Below, piece by piece: positions 16,781 through 25,338 of a DNA stretch of 63,067 nt (positions are counted from its first letter, which is position 1; each line of letters starts with the position of its first letter). Position numbers and translations under genes: made by a program. This DNA comes from Tranquillimonas alkanivorans (lineage in GTDB: Bacteria > Pseudomonadota > Alphaproteobacteria > Rhodobacterales > Rhodobacteraceae): positions 1 through 63,067 of the forward strand of contig NZ_FOXA01000015.1 in assembly GCF_900115595.1 (NCBI RefSeq). The letters run 5' to 3'. The notes below the pieces were generated by a model. The model saw nothing but the letters and a program-made list of their open reading frames with translations, did no database searches and had not been told where the DNA came from.

Positions 16781-17785
16781 GTGCGAAGCTACGAGGAAAT
16801 CCGGGATGAGCGCCGGCAAAGGCTTGGTCTCAGCCCATGGGAAGACCTGCGGCAGGCCTACCTCGAGAACTCGATCTACCTCGGGGCCGAGGCGCCCCGG
16901 AACTGCCAGGAGATCGAGAAGAACTCCGACCACATGCTGGTCAACCGCATCTTGCTCGATCTCGGGTTGGAGCGAGTCCGCAAGGAGGGGCTCGATCCCG
17001 ATAGCTGCGAGGCCCTCGAGATACTTGACGAGGCGCATGGCATCGCAAGCGACATCACCGGGGCCTTCTTCCAGGCTGTGTCGGCGGCGCAAAGGCGCGG
17101 GGCTGAGCTGGAGGTGGCCGAGGCCAGGCGCGCGTTCTCGATGCGCTTTCGTGGCGAGCCGCGCTGGTTTCTCTCAGAGGTAAAGAAACACGGCGAACTG
17201 CAGGTCGATCGAGATGGCCTCGAATACGCCGTCGGTCGATACCTCGACAGCCCGTACCGTGACCTCCAGGTAGACCGCCTGCTGGTGCAGGCCCTCTCTG
17301 ACATGGAAATCACCGCCTACGTGGAGGAGCAGGTCAGGCCCAACCCGTTTCCCGGCCGGAGCCGTCTGCAGGTGCAAAGAGCAAGTCTTCTGGTGGGATG
17401 GCTGAAGGTATCAGCCAAGGCGGCCGGGGTCCTCGCTCTCTACCTGGTTGGGCTCGTCGGCCTCTATGCGCTCGTGCCGAACCTGCCGGCGGCGTGGCTG
17501 ATCGCGGCGGGCCTCGCCGGCGGCGTGATCTACCTGCTGTTCACCCTCGCCGTCCTCGTATCCGCCATTCGGGCGGGGCCGAAGTGGCGCCGGATGAGAG
17601 AGACGACCGAGACGCTCATCGACAAGATGACGAGCTTCCATGTGGAGATGCGTGGCTCTGGACCGATCAGCGTCCGTTATCTGCGTGACCGCATGCAGCA
17701 GCTCACGGAGGCAGGTGTGATCTGGCCCCAGTCGCTCTGGTCGCTTCTCGACGACCTCGAAGCCCGGGCCGTCGCCCGCATCTGA
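16781..17785 (+). CDS. Membrane protein with large soluble N-domain
   Basis: A 334-aa protein with a GTG start. Residues 1-200 are charged and helical. Two hydrophobic spans follow (about 215-235 and 245-270), and a basic/helical tail of about 60 residues completes it (RETTETLIDKMTSF). The layout suggests a cytoplasmic domain on a two-span anchor. No known family. Confidence 0.55.
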   Translation: MRSYEEIRDERRQRLGLSPWEDLRQAYLENSIYLGAEAPRNCQEIEKNSDHMLVNRILLDLGLERVRKEGLDPDSCEALEILDEAHGIASDITGAFFQAVSAAQRRGAELEVAEARRAFSMRFRGEPRWFLSEVKKHGELQVDRDGLEYAVGRYLDSPYRDLQVDRLLVQALSDMEITAYVEEQVRPNPFPGRSRLQVQRASLLVGWLKVSAKAAGVLALYLVGLVGLYALVPNLPAAWLIAAGLAGGVIYLLFTLAVLVSAIRAGPKWRRMRETTETLIDKMTSFHVEMRGSGPISVRYLRDRMQQLTEAGVIWPQSLWSLLDDLEARAVARI

Positions 17786-17837
17786 CCGGCGCTGCCGGAC
17801 AGTCCTCCCCTCGCATCCACCTGAAGACCGGCAGCCC

Positions 17838-17863
17838 TCCTGTCTGCCTGCCTGACTGCCTGC
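17838..17863. repeat. CTG-type tetranucleotide-like tract
   Basis: Imperfect CTGN repeats (TGTCTGCCTGCCTGACTGCCTGC) about 40 nt before the hairpin leader of the 17978 gene; similar tracts recur at 25711, 29381, 35011 and 45405. Confidence 0.6.
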
Positions 17864-17903
17864 GGCCCTCGCCGCGGCCTCGTGCGGCCGGCCCACCGGT
17901 CCC

Positions 17904-17941
17904 GTCCCGTCCTTCTTTGATGAAGGCCGGGACGCACCCGG
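17904..17941 (+). promoter_or_regulatory. Covarying hairpin leader, copy A
   Basis: Outer stem GTCCCG/CGGGAC, one unpaired position, inner stem CCTTC/GAAGG with loop TTTGAT, then GCACCCGG. It ends about 40 nt before the GTG at 17978. Same geometry as the copies at 25790, 43443, 44460 and 45447. Confidence 0.6.
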
Positions 17942-17977
17942 CGGACCCTCGATCATCCCAGGAAAAGGAGCGAGCCG

Positions 17978-19009
17978 GTGGCACGTCAACTGGATTTCTT
18001 CGCAGGCCTTCTGGCCCCCGCATTCGGTCACAAGATCGACACGCCTTGCCTCGCTGTCGATACCGCCGAAGCACTTCAACTCGCCGTCCACGGGGATCGC
18101 TTCGTCATCCACACCCTCAGTGTGCGCGGCAACGAGGTGTTCTTCGACGCGCACGAGCACTTCTACCGAATGCCGAGCGGATTGCCCAATCTCAGTGCGC
18201 GAGGACAGGTTCTGCCCATCAGCGAGGAGGTTGGGACCACGCGCTATGCCGATCGGCTTCTCGCGGCCCTGGAGGGTCTTGCAGCCCTCGGCACCTCGCC
18301 TCTCGCGACGCCGGCCAATGTCGAGCGCGCTCGCGCCGAACGAGATCGCCTCGAACGCTTTGCCATCAACCGCGAGGTGAAGGCACACCACACACTGGGC
18401 GGCACCACCCTTGAGATGGAGGACGAACAGGGCGGATCCTCGTGCCATGTCTTCGAGGCCTGGAAGAACGAGGCCAGCTTCGGATTCTCGATGCTTGCCA
18501 AGCGCGGCCGCAAACTTGACCGGGCCGTCCCGGCCTTCGAGGAATTCATCAAGGCTGCGATCTACGAATGGGGCCCTGAGGCCGAGGCCGATCTGCGGCA
18601 GGAGTTCGAGCAGATGCGCGCGGGTGTCGCTCGCCGCATAGACAGCGCGCGGGCTTCTCAGCGTGCCGAACGAGAGGCGCGCAAGGAGATCGTGGAAGGC
18701 GATCTCCTCGTTCTGAGGCAGGCGTTCAACTACAAGGGCGAACCGCCTACGCAGGTTGTCTCCGCCACCTATCGCCGCACACCCCGAGGCAAGACGGTGC
18801 TTCGCGGATTGTTTCTCGATGAGCAGCTCAGGCCAACAAACAGCCGCGTCCAGCAAAGCGACCTCAAGGGCGCCCGGAAACTCGATGCCGATACCGTCCA
18901 GACACTCGACCGGCAGCATTTCTCCGCCCATGCGCGCCTGAAACTGCAGGGACGCCAGCGCGAGATCGAGGCGGAAAGGGAAAGGCGGTCGGCCGCGGCA
19001 GCCGCCTGA
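17978..19009 (+). CDS. Hypothetical protein with hairpin leader
   Basis: A 343-aa soluble protein starting at GTG behind AAGGAGCGAG. The N-terminal 90 residues look beta-rich (FVIHTLSVRGNEVFFDAHE). The middle contains helices with Arg/Glu heptad character (RARAERDRLERF), and the C-terminal third is strongly charged, ending in an Arg/Glu coiled-coil-like helix. It was not recognised. Its upstream region carries the CTG tract and hairpin shared with the 25970, 43516, 44535 and 45520 genes, which points to common control although the protein is not similar to theirs. Confidence 0.6.
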   Translation: MARQLDFFAGLLAPAFGHKIDTPCLAVDTAEALQLAVHGDRFVIHTLSVRGNEVFFDAHEHFYRMPSGLPNLSARGQVLPISEEVGTTRYADRLLAALEGLAALGTSPLATPANVERARAERDRLERFAINREVKAHHTLGGTTLEMEDEQGGSSCHVFEAWKNEASFGFSMLAKRGRKLDRAVPAFEEFIKAAIYEWGPEAEADLRQEFEQMRAGVARRIDSARASQRAEREARKEIVEGDLLVLRQAFNYKGEPPTQVVSATYRRTPRGKTVLRGLFLDEQLRPTNSRVQQSDLKGARKLDADTVQTLDRQHFSAHARLKLQGRQREIEAERERRSAAAAA

Positions 19010-19053
19010 TCTCCCTTCCATCTTGCGTGATGCCCCTTGCGACCCGCCTCCTC

Positions 19054-19080
19054 CCCGGCCCCGCCCAGGTGCGGGCCGGG
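19054..19080 (+). promoter_or_regulatory. Two-step hairpin, possible leader copy
   Basis: Outer CCCGG/CCGGG, a bulged C on the left side, inner CCCGC/GCGGG, six-nt loop. Geometry as in the hairpin leaders, but the CACCC tail is missing. It may equally be the terminator of the gene ending at 19009. Confidence 0.3.
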
Positions 19081-19140
19081 AAGAAGCCGGATCGCGCTCT
19101 TTCACCGAGAACCACCTCGGATCAGCCAGAAAGGTTTCCC

Positions 19141-19323
19141 ATGACCCAAGCTCGAATTGCCCTCCGGAGCGGTATCCGGAGTTTCACGCTCACCACGCTG
19201 GTCGGCTGCCAGGCCTATCTGATCGCCATCTACCTGCTCGGTGCCGCCGTCGCCATCCAGATGTTCTCCTTCATGGCCTTCGCTGCCGCCGTGCTGGCCT
19301 ACATGCGCTTGCGCCAGCTGTGA
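19141..19323 (+). CDS. Small two-span membrane protein
   Basis: A 60-aa protein with a basic N-terminus and two hydrophobic segments (about 16-35 and 38-54); GAAAGG lies 7 nt before the ATG at 19141. It is the first of three small membrane proteins in a row (19141, 19397, 19659), each with its own upstream motif. Confidence 0.55.
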   Translation: MTQARIALRSGIRSFTLTTLVGCQAYLIAIYLLGAAVAIQMFSFMAFAAAVLAYMRLRQL

Positions 19324-19358
19324 CCCGCGGGCCGGGATTTCGGTCAACCGGTCCCGGC

Positions 19359-19370
19359 GCGTATTTTTTC
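19359..19370 (+). promoter_or_regulatory. Putative -10 element GCGTATTTTTTC
   Basis: It lies 27 nt before the ATG at 19397, between two short membrane-protein genes. Confidence 0.35.
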
Positions 19371-19396
19371 GAAATGCCCCCTGGGAAGGATAGAAA

Positions 19397-19588
19397 ATGA
19401 CCCTCTCCACCATCAACAAGATCAAGGCCGTACTCCGGGTGCTCATGATCGGCATGATCGTCGCCGGCGCCTGCTTCCATATCGCTGCCCTGCTCGGCGC
19501 GTTCGAATTCCACGCGATCAGCTTCTTCGGGTTCGGAATGGTCGCTTTCGCATCGCTCTCGTACATGTATTTCCGGAAGATGTTCTAA
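19397..19588 (+). CDS. Small two-span membrane protein
   Basis: A 63-aa protein: basic start (INKIKAVLRVL), hydrophobic segments at about 14-34 and 38-58, and a short basic tail ending in FRKMF. It resembles the neighbour at 19141 in size and layout, with little sequence identity. Confidence 0.55.
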   Translation: MTLSTINKIKAVLRVLMIGMIVAGACFHIAALLGAFEFHAISFFGFGMVAFASLSYMYFRKMF

Positions 19589-19658
19589 AGGCCTCGGCGC
19601 GTGGGGGAATATGCCCCGCGCCTGAACCCTTCCGGATCATTCCAAGACGGAGATTGCC

Positions 19659-20003
19659 ATGCCTCGCGGTGTGCGGCGGAAAGCTATAGGGAAATTCACC
19701 CTGTGTTCCGCTGCGGCGCTGCTCGGCTGGGCATATGCGGACCTGATCGGCGGACTTCTCGGCGGTGAGGCGTTCAGCCCGGGTGTTCCGGCCGCTCTTC
19801 TCCTTCTCACCTTCGAATTCGCACTGATGCGTTTCTTCCGGGTGAAAGCCAAGACCTGGCTCCTGATGAGCGTCGTCGGCTGGGTGATGATCGAAGCTTC
19901 CGTGACCTTCAGCTCCGGGGGAATCTCGTCGACAGCCTTCCTCGCTGCTATCGGCTGGAGCTTTTTCTTTCTGGCCTTGATGCGGATGCGCTCGCTCATC
20001 TGA
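19659..20003 (+). CDS. Small multi-span membrane protein
   Basis: A 114-aa protein with three to four hydrophobic segments and basic loops (RKAIGK, FRVKAK). The block GGAATATGCCCCGC at 19608-19621 may be part of its promoter. No family recognised. Confidence 0.55.
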   Translation: MPRGVRRKAIGKFTLCSAAALLGWAYADLIGGLLGGEAFSPGVPAALLLLTFEFALMRFFRVKAKTWLLMSVVGWVMIEASVTFSSGGISSTAFLAAIGWSFFFLALMRMRSLI

Positions 20004-20077
20004 GCGCCTGCAATTCCAGATATCGATCGCACCATGCGTGCCCGTGCGCCTCTTCGAGTGCGGCTCACGGGCCGATG

Positions 20078-20087
20078 GCACGATCTC
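20078..20087 (+). promoter_or_regulatory. Putative -10 element GCACGATCTC
   Basis: It lies 26 nt before the ATG at 20113; same core as the block at 9317. Confidence 0.3.
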
Positions 20088-20112
20088 ATTACCAGAGAAA
20101 TGGAGGCTCCAG

Positions 20113-20271
20113 ATGAAAGACCGGAATGAACATGCCCGCGCGCTTCGCGTGCGCGCCGGGAACCCGGGACAGGCCGTCGCGGTCGATACCCGCCCAAAGG
20201 TCATTCGCAGCAAGAAGCGGTACGACCGGAAAAAGGCGAAGGCATCGCTCAAGCGCGAGCTTTCGTCCTGA
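20113..20271 (+). CDS. Small basic hypothetical protein
   Basis: A 52-aa, strongly basic protein (ends KKRYDRKKAKASLKRELSS). GGAGGC precedes the ATG. Size and charge suit a small nucleic-acid- or ribosome-binding protein; not recognised. Confidence 0.5.
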   Translation: MKDRNEHARALRVRAGNPGQAVAVDTRPKVIRSKKRYDRKKAKASLKRELSS

Positions 20272-20407
20272 TCCGCCGCGTGCGGAGGCTCTGGAGGAAG
20301 GCTCGCCCTCTTCATTCCCGAAATCAGCCAGGCAGACAGCCGGACGGTCAGCACGCAGATGTCCGTGCGGTCGCTGCTGCCATTCCCCGACCCATAGGAG
20401 AATACCA

Positions 20408-20686
20408 ATGCCCCAATCCGAAAGGCGGCAGCCCCGCATCGTCAAGCGGTTCGGGATCGTCGAAAAGATCGACCGGCCTGTCGAAACCGCCATTCACGTC
20501 ACCGTGGCTGGCCCTTCCGACTTCCGGCAAACCCTGCAGATTTCCGATCCCGCATTCATCGAGGCGATCGAGGAATACGGTATCGGTGCGAACATCTGGA
20601 CACGCGCCGAACGCGAACAGGACCCCTTCCGGGTTGTCTACCTGATGATCGATGGCCGGGTCATCGAACCCGCCCGCGCAACCTAA
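20408..20686 (+). CDS. Small hypothetical protein
   Basis: A 92-aa soluble protein, basic N-terminus followed by beta strands (ETAIHVTVAG, FRVVYLMIDGRVI). TAGGAG precedes the ATG at 20408. A CAG-type tract (about 20324-20350) lies upstream. Function unknown. Confidence 0.5.
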   Translation: MPQSERRQPRIVKRFGIVEKIDRPVETAIHVTVAGPSDFRQTLQISDPAFIEAIEEYGIGANIWTRAEREQDPFRVVYLMIDGRVIEPARAT

Positions 20687-20771
20687 TCCCTCTCCCACTT
20701 CCTGCCGCCCCTCGGCCTCGGTCTTCCACGCTTTGCGAGAAGACCGGAGCCAAGCGGCGCCGGAATTAGGA

Positions 20772-20782
20772 CCACATCTCCC
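20772..20782 (+). promoter_or_regulatory. Putative -10 element CCACATCTCCC
   Basis: It lies 19 nt before the ATG at 20801 and downstream of an 8-bp stem (CGGTCTTC/GAAGACCG, 20719-20746). Confidence 0.3.
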
Positions 20783-20800
20783 CCTTGAAAGGACCTTCCC

Positions 20801-21277
20801 ATGAAAAACGCCCTGCGCACTTTCGCTCTTTCCCTCATCGCCCTGATCGGCCTGGCTGCCAGCGCTGCCGCGGCGGATTTTGCCCCGGATCGGCTTTCGC
20901 TCCTGCTCGGCTCCAAGCACGTCAACGCCGGTATGGAGTTCCAGGAGGTCAACCCCGGCGTCTTCCTGACCTGGGAGGACCGCACCGCGCTTGACCTGGA
21001 GTTCACCGTCGGCGCCTACCAGAACAGCTACTCGAAGGCCTCGACGGCTCTCGTGGTCGGCCAGAACTGGAGCCTTGCCGAGGAACTCGAGGTCGGTCTC
21101 TTCGGCGGCCTCGCGCACTACCCCGAAGACGGCCGCACCTTCGGCGTTCACGCCGGAGATGTCGTCCCGATGGGCGGCGTCCAGGGGCGCTACAAGAACA
21201 TGTTCATCCAGGTGATGCCGTCGGACGGCAAGATGGCCGACGCCATCGTCTCCTTCGGACTCACGATCGGCATGTAA
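20801..21277 (+). CDS. Exported beta-barrel-like protein
   Basis: A 158-aa protein with a signal peptide (1-24, cleavage after AAA). The mature part is made of short alternating strands (GVFLTWEDRTALDLEFTVG, AYQNSYSKASTALVVG) and ends in FGLTIGM, suggesting a small 8-stranded outer-membrane barrel. The NPG and YxNSxxKxS phrases recur in small phage and plasmid outer-membrane proteins of unknown role. It could modify or mask the cell surface (inference). Confidence 0.55.
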   Translation: MKNALRTFALSLIALIGLAASAAAADFAPDRLSLLLGSKHVNAGMEFQEVNPGVFLTWEDRTALDLEFTVGAYQNSYSKASTALVVGQNWSLAEELEVGLFGGLAHYPEDGRTFGVHAGDVVPMGGVQGRYKNMFIQVMPSDGKMADAIVSFGLTIGM

Positions 21278-21290
21278 TGCCGCCTCCCCC

Positions 21291-21307
21291 GGCCGGGCCG
21301 CCCGGCC
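21291..21307 (+). terminator. GC hairpin after barrel gene
   Basis: Perfect GGCCGGG-ccg-CCCGGCC, 13 nt after the stop at 21277. No U-run. Confidence 0.4.
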
Positions 21308-21386
21308 TCAGGCTGGGGGTTCGCAAACAAAGACATCACGCCTGCAGTCCCGCAGGCGTCGCAAGAAACAGAGAAGGATGACGACG

Positions 21387-22328
21387 ATGAAAAAATGCAC
21401 TGCGATCGCGATTAGTCTGGCAGCCCTCAGCCTGTCTGCATGCGACACAACGCTCTCCACGCCGCTTGAGACACCCCCGACGATGAGCCACGACTTCTCG
21501 GCGGCCGCCGGGAAGCTCGAGCTGGCGTCGGGCGTCGCCCATACGGCCGAGTTCACCTCCTCCAACCGGACGACTGATCAGGGCCCGGTGACCCTCATGC
21601 TGTCTGAGGACGGCGCGGAAGTATCTGTCGGGGGTGAGTTCATAACTTCCGGAGAAACCGACCTCGCAGCAGAGTTCATGCTCGGGAGAGAAGCAGCTCA
21701 GCTGGTGAAAACCGGCGGGCAACATGGCTTGGGTCCGCAAACGATCGTTTATATTCCGGCGGTGAGCAGTCAGCGGCTTGCGGCGGCACTGCTGGTCACC
21801 GGTGAGGGCGGGGAAGGAACAGCCGCGATCCTCGGCGACCCCACAGGGTCATCCGGCACGGCGGCACAGCAGGGAAGTGCCCGGTACGCCGGGATTGCCC
21901 GGGCCTTCATCGACCGTAAGGACGGTATCGACCGCGACGGCGACGGCACGCTCGATGCCGGGCTCTCCGGCTTCTACCAGGGAACGGCGGAGGTTGCGGT
22001 CGACTTCGAAACGTCGGCGATTGCCATCAATGGTGAGATGCTCATGGCGGCGCGGCCGCACGACATCACCGACCGTGTCGTGATCTCGGGCTCAGGATCG
22101 CTCGGCTCCGATGGCGGTGCCTCGGGATCGCTGCGTCTCACCGACGAGGCGCGGATGAATGGAGGAGAATCTCCATCCGATGGCGCGTTGGTTTCCGGGC
22201 TATCTTCCGCAGGCGAGTTCCAAGGCGCGCTCTACGGCAATGACGCAGGCACCTTCGCTTCGATCTTTGCGGTCGAGGGCGAACTGGGTGATGCAGCCGG
22301 CGGCCTGCTCACCATTCGCCAGGACTGA
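21387..22328 (+). CDS. Lipoprotein, transferrin-binding-protein-like barrel
   Basis: A 313-aa lipoprotein. I prefer the ATG at 21387 (GAAGG 9 nt upstream), which gives a compact signal with lipobox LSAC and lipidated Cys19. The mature part has a small-strand composition and a last domain with the GALYGNDAGTFASIF pattern, close to the GxFYGxxAxExGGxF block that closes TbpB-like and Slam-dependent lipoproteins. There is no receptor or Slam gene nearby. Its 3-prime end overlaps the opposing gene at 22200 by 129 nt. Confidence 0.65.
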   Translation: MKKCTAIAISLAALSLSACDTTLSTPLETPPTMSHDFSAAAGKLELASGVAHTAEFTSSNRTTDQGPVTLMLSEDGAEVSVGGEFITSGETDLAAEFMLGREAAQLVKTGGQHGLGPQTIVYIPAVSSQRLAAALLVTGEGGEGTAAILGDPTGSSGTAAQQGSARYAGIARAFIDRKDGIDRDGDGTLDAGLSGFYQGTAEVAVDFETSAIAINGEMLMAARPHDITDRVVISGSGSLGSDGGASGSLRLTDEARMNGGESPSDGALVSGLSSAGEFQGALYGNDAGTFASIFAVEGELGDAAGGLLTIRQD

Positions 22329-24017
22329 AGGCGCCTCGGGTTCGGTTCTCGAATAGGCCGAGGTGATAGAGGGCGCGACCGGACGATTCTCGGGTCCGGT
22401 CGCAAGCCCCCACTTCCCGGAGGCGCGCTCCCAAGGTTCTGTGCGTCCCGGCACGCGTTCCCAGTCGAACAGCGCCGCGCGCCGTCCAAGCATTTCCCTC
22501 GGAAAGTCCCGCAGGACCGCCGGAAACAGCCGGTATGCGGTCTCGCGCACGAACTCCGACGGGCCTTCCTTGAGGTTGCGGCCATGGACTCGCAGCTCGT
22601 CGAGCACCTCTGCCTTGAGGCGGTGCGTAAGGACCGTGTTGAAGGCGATACCGATGACCAGCGGCCTTAGCCGCGCCTGGTCAGGATCGCGCGCGATCCC
22701 TCTCAGGAGAACCTCCACGCGGCGCCAGATGCGCGCCGAGCGCGGGCGGGCGCCATGGCGCGAGAGTGCCTCGAAGAGCGCAAGGAGCGCCGTCCGGGAG
22801 ACCAGCGCGGCATCCGGCGTCTCCAGCAAGCTGCACGCCATGGCGGAGTCGCGCCGCGCGATTTCCGTGGTCCATCGACCGCGGGTCATCAGATCCTCGA
22901 GGGGACCCCCTACCCCGGGGTCGAGCAGGTTCACGGCCGTGCCCGGCTCGATGCCAAGCTCTTCAGCGATGACGGCCGCCTCTCGTTCGGCGGCCGCCCT
23001 CACTCGCTCGCGGGTCGCATCGTAGAGGTAGGGCGCGGCGCGAGGCGGGTAGTTGAGGTCATCCACGCTGCAGCGCGCCTCGAAAACGGGCGCGGTCTCG
23101 GTCACGTCGTAGGCGTCGAACAGGAAACGGCCCTGCGCCTCGCTGGCCTCGAGTGCGCTCTCGGTCGCGATGAACAGCATGCCGGCATGGATTTGCGCGA
23201 TGTCGCGGAAGCCCGCCCGAAGCCGCTCGGATGTCGCCTCGGGAGTGATCCAGAGGACCTGCACGCCGCGGTCGGCATAGTAGTTCGAGCGGTTGCGGAT
23301 GTCGCTGACCAGCGGCGGAGAGACCTGGATCTCGACCGCGAACTGCCGGCCGGAGCGATGCGACACGAGGATGTCGGCCTGGCGGTAATCCCGCCCGACC
23401 TGCACGCGCTGCTCGATGAGTGGCGTGCCGAAATCCGGATCTTGCCTCAGAATGCTTTCCACCCGGGCCTTGAGATACACGTGAAGTTCGCTCTCCTGCC
23501 GCCCCTGGTAGATGCGCGCCTTGATCTCGTCCTCCGACAGGGACTCGGCTTTGCCATTCGACCACGGGCAATGCCCGGCGAGACCACCGGCATGCTGGAA
23601 CCACGGCAGGCTGAGCTGGATCGTGACCACCTCGTCGCCGACGATCGTCGACACGCTCGTGGTCTCCGAGTGGTTGGGAACGCGAGCGCGGACGATGCCG
23701 CCGCAACAGGCGCACCGGAGGTTGTCGGCGGCACGGAGCTCGTGGAGCTCGTGCCGCGACATGTTCACCAACTCTTCGGCGCGGATGAGCCGGGCCGCGT
23801 CGGGAATGCCGACGGCGGCCTTCTGATCCAGTCCCTCGTAGGCGGCGCGAACCGCGCGGCGCACGACGGCATCGCGGCCGCGAATGCCGACGGCGGCCGG
23901 CAGGGCTGCCAGCATTTCAGGATCCGAAGGGACGGCGATGCGGGCGAGCCTGCCACCCGAGGTCAATTCGGGGGAAGTCTCCACTGGTGTCTCGATTTGC
24001 GAGGCGCCTGGCTGCAT
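22200..24017 (-). CDS. CoiA-like nuclease-domain protein
   Basis: A 605-aa soluble protein. Residues 95-160 have cysteine/histidine pairs (RCACCGG, HCPWSNG) that may bind zinc. Next comes a PD-(D/E)xK-type core like that of competence protein CoiA and DUF6035 proteins: helix SELHVYLKARVESIL, RQADILVSHRSGRQFAVEIQVS (Asp, then ExQ) and RVQVLWI-like strand VQVLWITPEA. The C-terminal 250 residues are helical. CoiA acts on incoming DNA in naturally competent cells; on a plasmid this could be a DNA-processing or anti-invader nuclease (inference). The stop lies inside the opposing lipoprotein gene. Confidence 0.65.
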   Translation of the reverse strand: MQPGASQIETPVETSPELTSGGRLARIAVPSDPEMLAALPAAVGIRGRDAVVRRAVRAAYEGLDQKAAVGIPDAARLIRAEELVNMSRHELHELRAADNLRCACCGGIVRARVPNHSETTSVSTIVGDEVVTIQLSLPWFQHAGGLAGHCPWSNGKAESLSEDEIKARIYQGRQESELHVYLKARVESILRQDPDFGTPLIEQRVQVGRDYRQADILVSHRSGRQFAVEIQVSPPLVSDIRNRSNYYADRGVQVLWITPEATSERLRAGFRDIAQIHAGMLFIATESALEASEAQGRFLFDAYDVTETAPVFEARCSVDDLNYPPRAAPYLYDATRERVRAAAEREAAVIAEELGIEPGTAVNLLDPGVGGPLEDLMTRGRWTTEIARRDSAMACSLLETPDAALVSRTALLALFEALSRHGARPRSARIWRRVEVLLRGIARDPDQARLRPLVIGIAFNTVLTHRLKAEVLDELRVHGRNLKEGPSEFVRETAYRLFPAVLRDFPREMLGRRAALFDWERVPGRTEPWERASGKWGLATGPENRPVAPSITSAYSRTEPEAPSVLANGEQAAGCITQFALDRKDRSEGACVIAVERALELACGR

Positions 24018-24324
24018 CCATCACTCCTTCGGCCGACAAACGCGTGCGCTGTCTCGGCACGGCGCCGTGAAATTCTTTCTCTGCAGAAGTGACCGGCGCC
24101 ATTTTCTGAATCGTTACGTGAGGCAAATATGCGCAGCATTGCGATTCCCTAAATCGACGGTGGGCCCATTCCCGAATTCTCGGCGCGGCGCGCTTCTCCC
24201 TAATTCGGCCGATCGCAAAAGCCGTTCGCTGAGCACTTCCGCCCCCTGCTTAGACGCAGGGCGGAAGCGCACAGCGAACGCCCTCGAGAGAAATCATCAT
24301 CACATCTCGAGAAAGGACTCCGTC
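24018..24324. promoter_or_regulatory. Divergent control region with three phased repeats
   Basis: A 307-nt gap between the CoiA-like gene (minus) and the ArdC-type gene (plus). It holds three related blocks about 26 nt apart: TTCCCTAAATCG (24145), TTCCCGAATTCTCG (24169) and CTCCCTAATTCG (24196). Regular spacing near two and a half helical turns suits an operator array. A GAAAGGA ribosome site precedes 24325. Confidence 0.45.
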
Positions 24325-25269
24325 ATGGCCAAGAATACGCGCTCCAAGAAGCCCTCCCGCGACATGCTCGAGGAGATCGCCGACAAGATCGTCGCCTCCC
24401 TCGAAGTTGCAGTTGCCGAAGGCACCGAAGAATTCGAGATGCCCTGGACGCGCCTGTCCGACCGCCCGCGCAACTTTGCCACCGGCCGCCCCTACACGGG
24501 CATGAACGCCTTCAACCTGATGCTCGCGCAGATGGTCCGCGGCTTCTCCACCGGTTATTGGCTGCCGCGGGGCTACTGCAAGAAGAACAACATCTCGTTC
24601 GCCGGCGCGCGCTCGGAGATCATTTCTGTTCCCGTTGTGGTTGAGCGCCTCAAGGAAGACGGCACCGAGGACAAGCGCGTGTTCTTCAAGAACATCCCGG
24701 TGTTCAACATCGCCGAGTTGAAAGGCGTCGAGATGCCCGAGGGCGAGATCGAGGCTTTTGTCGACGAGACGGAGGAATTCGCCGAAATCGACGAATTCGT
24801 CGCCGCCACCGGCGCCATCGTGAACACCGCCGGGCAGCAGGCCTTCTACAGCCTCAAGACCGACGAGATCACCATGCCGCCGCGCGAGCTGTTCCGGGCT
24901 ACCAAGAGCTCGACCGCGACCCAGGGCTACTACTCGACCCTGCTGCACGAGCTGGTGCACTGGAGCGGCGCCGAGAAGCGCGAGGCCCGCTTCGCCGACA
25001 AGATCGGCGGCCGCGCCGATTACGCCAAGGAAGAGCTCGTCGCCGAGATCGGCGCCGCGGTGCTCGGCCTGAACTTCGGATTGGCTGCGGAGCTGCGCGA
25101 GGACAACCGCGCCTATGTGGCCGACTGGGCGAAGGCTCTCGACAACGATGTCTCGCACATCCGCGAGGCCGCGAAGGCGGCAGTCAGCGCCGCGCGCTAC
25201 CTCGAGCGCACCGCCAGGGCGGGTGCGAAGACCAACGAAACGACCTCGGAAGCCCTGGCGGCTGCGTGA
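24325..25269 (+). CDS. ArdC-type antirestriction protein with zincin motif
   Basis: A 314-aa protein of the ArdC family. The N-terminal ssDNA-binding domain spans about residues 10-140 (PWTRLSDRPRNFATGRPYTGMNAF, GYWLPRGYCKKNN). The C-terminal metallopeptidase-like domain has HELVHWSG and the third ligand region KEELVAEIGAAVL. ArdC proteins are carried by conjugative plasmids, coat incoming single-stranded DNA and protect it from restriction. This copy carries an acidic insertion (EGEIEAFVDETEEFAEIDEF) before the peptidase part. It heads a stretch of small acidic proteins that may have related roles. Confidence 0.85.
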   Translation: MAKNTRSKKPSRDMLEEIADKIVASLEVAVAEGTEEFEMPWTRLSDRPRNFATGRPYTGMNAFNLMLAQMVRGFSTGYWLPRGYCKKNNISFAGARSEIISVPVVVERLKEDGTEDKRVFFKNIPVFNIAELKGVEMPEGEIEAFVDETEEFAEIDEFVAATGAIVNTAGQQAFYSLKTDEITMPPRELFRATKSSTATQGYYSTLLHELVHWSGAEKREARFADKIGGRADYAKEELVAEIGAAVLGLNFGLAAELREDNRAYVADWAKALDNDVSHIREAAKAAVSAARYLERTARAGAKTNETTSEALAAA

Positions 25270-25279
25270 GGCTCGGATC

Positions 25280-25302
25280 GGGGCGCCGGCCGGCGGCGCC
25301 CC
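25280..25302 (+). terminator. GC hairpin after ardC-like gene
   Basis: A 9-bp stem GGGGCGCCG/CGGCGCCCC, 5-nt loop, 11 nt after the stop; no U-run. Confidence 0.45.
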
Positions 25303-25338
25303 ACCTGCCCTCTCCAACAGATATGAAAGGGACGCGCC

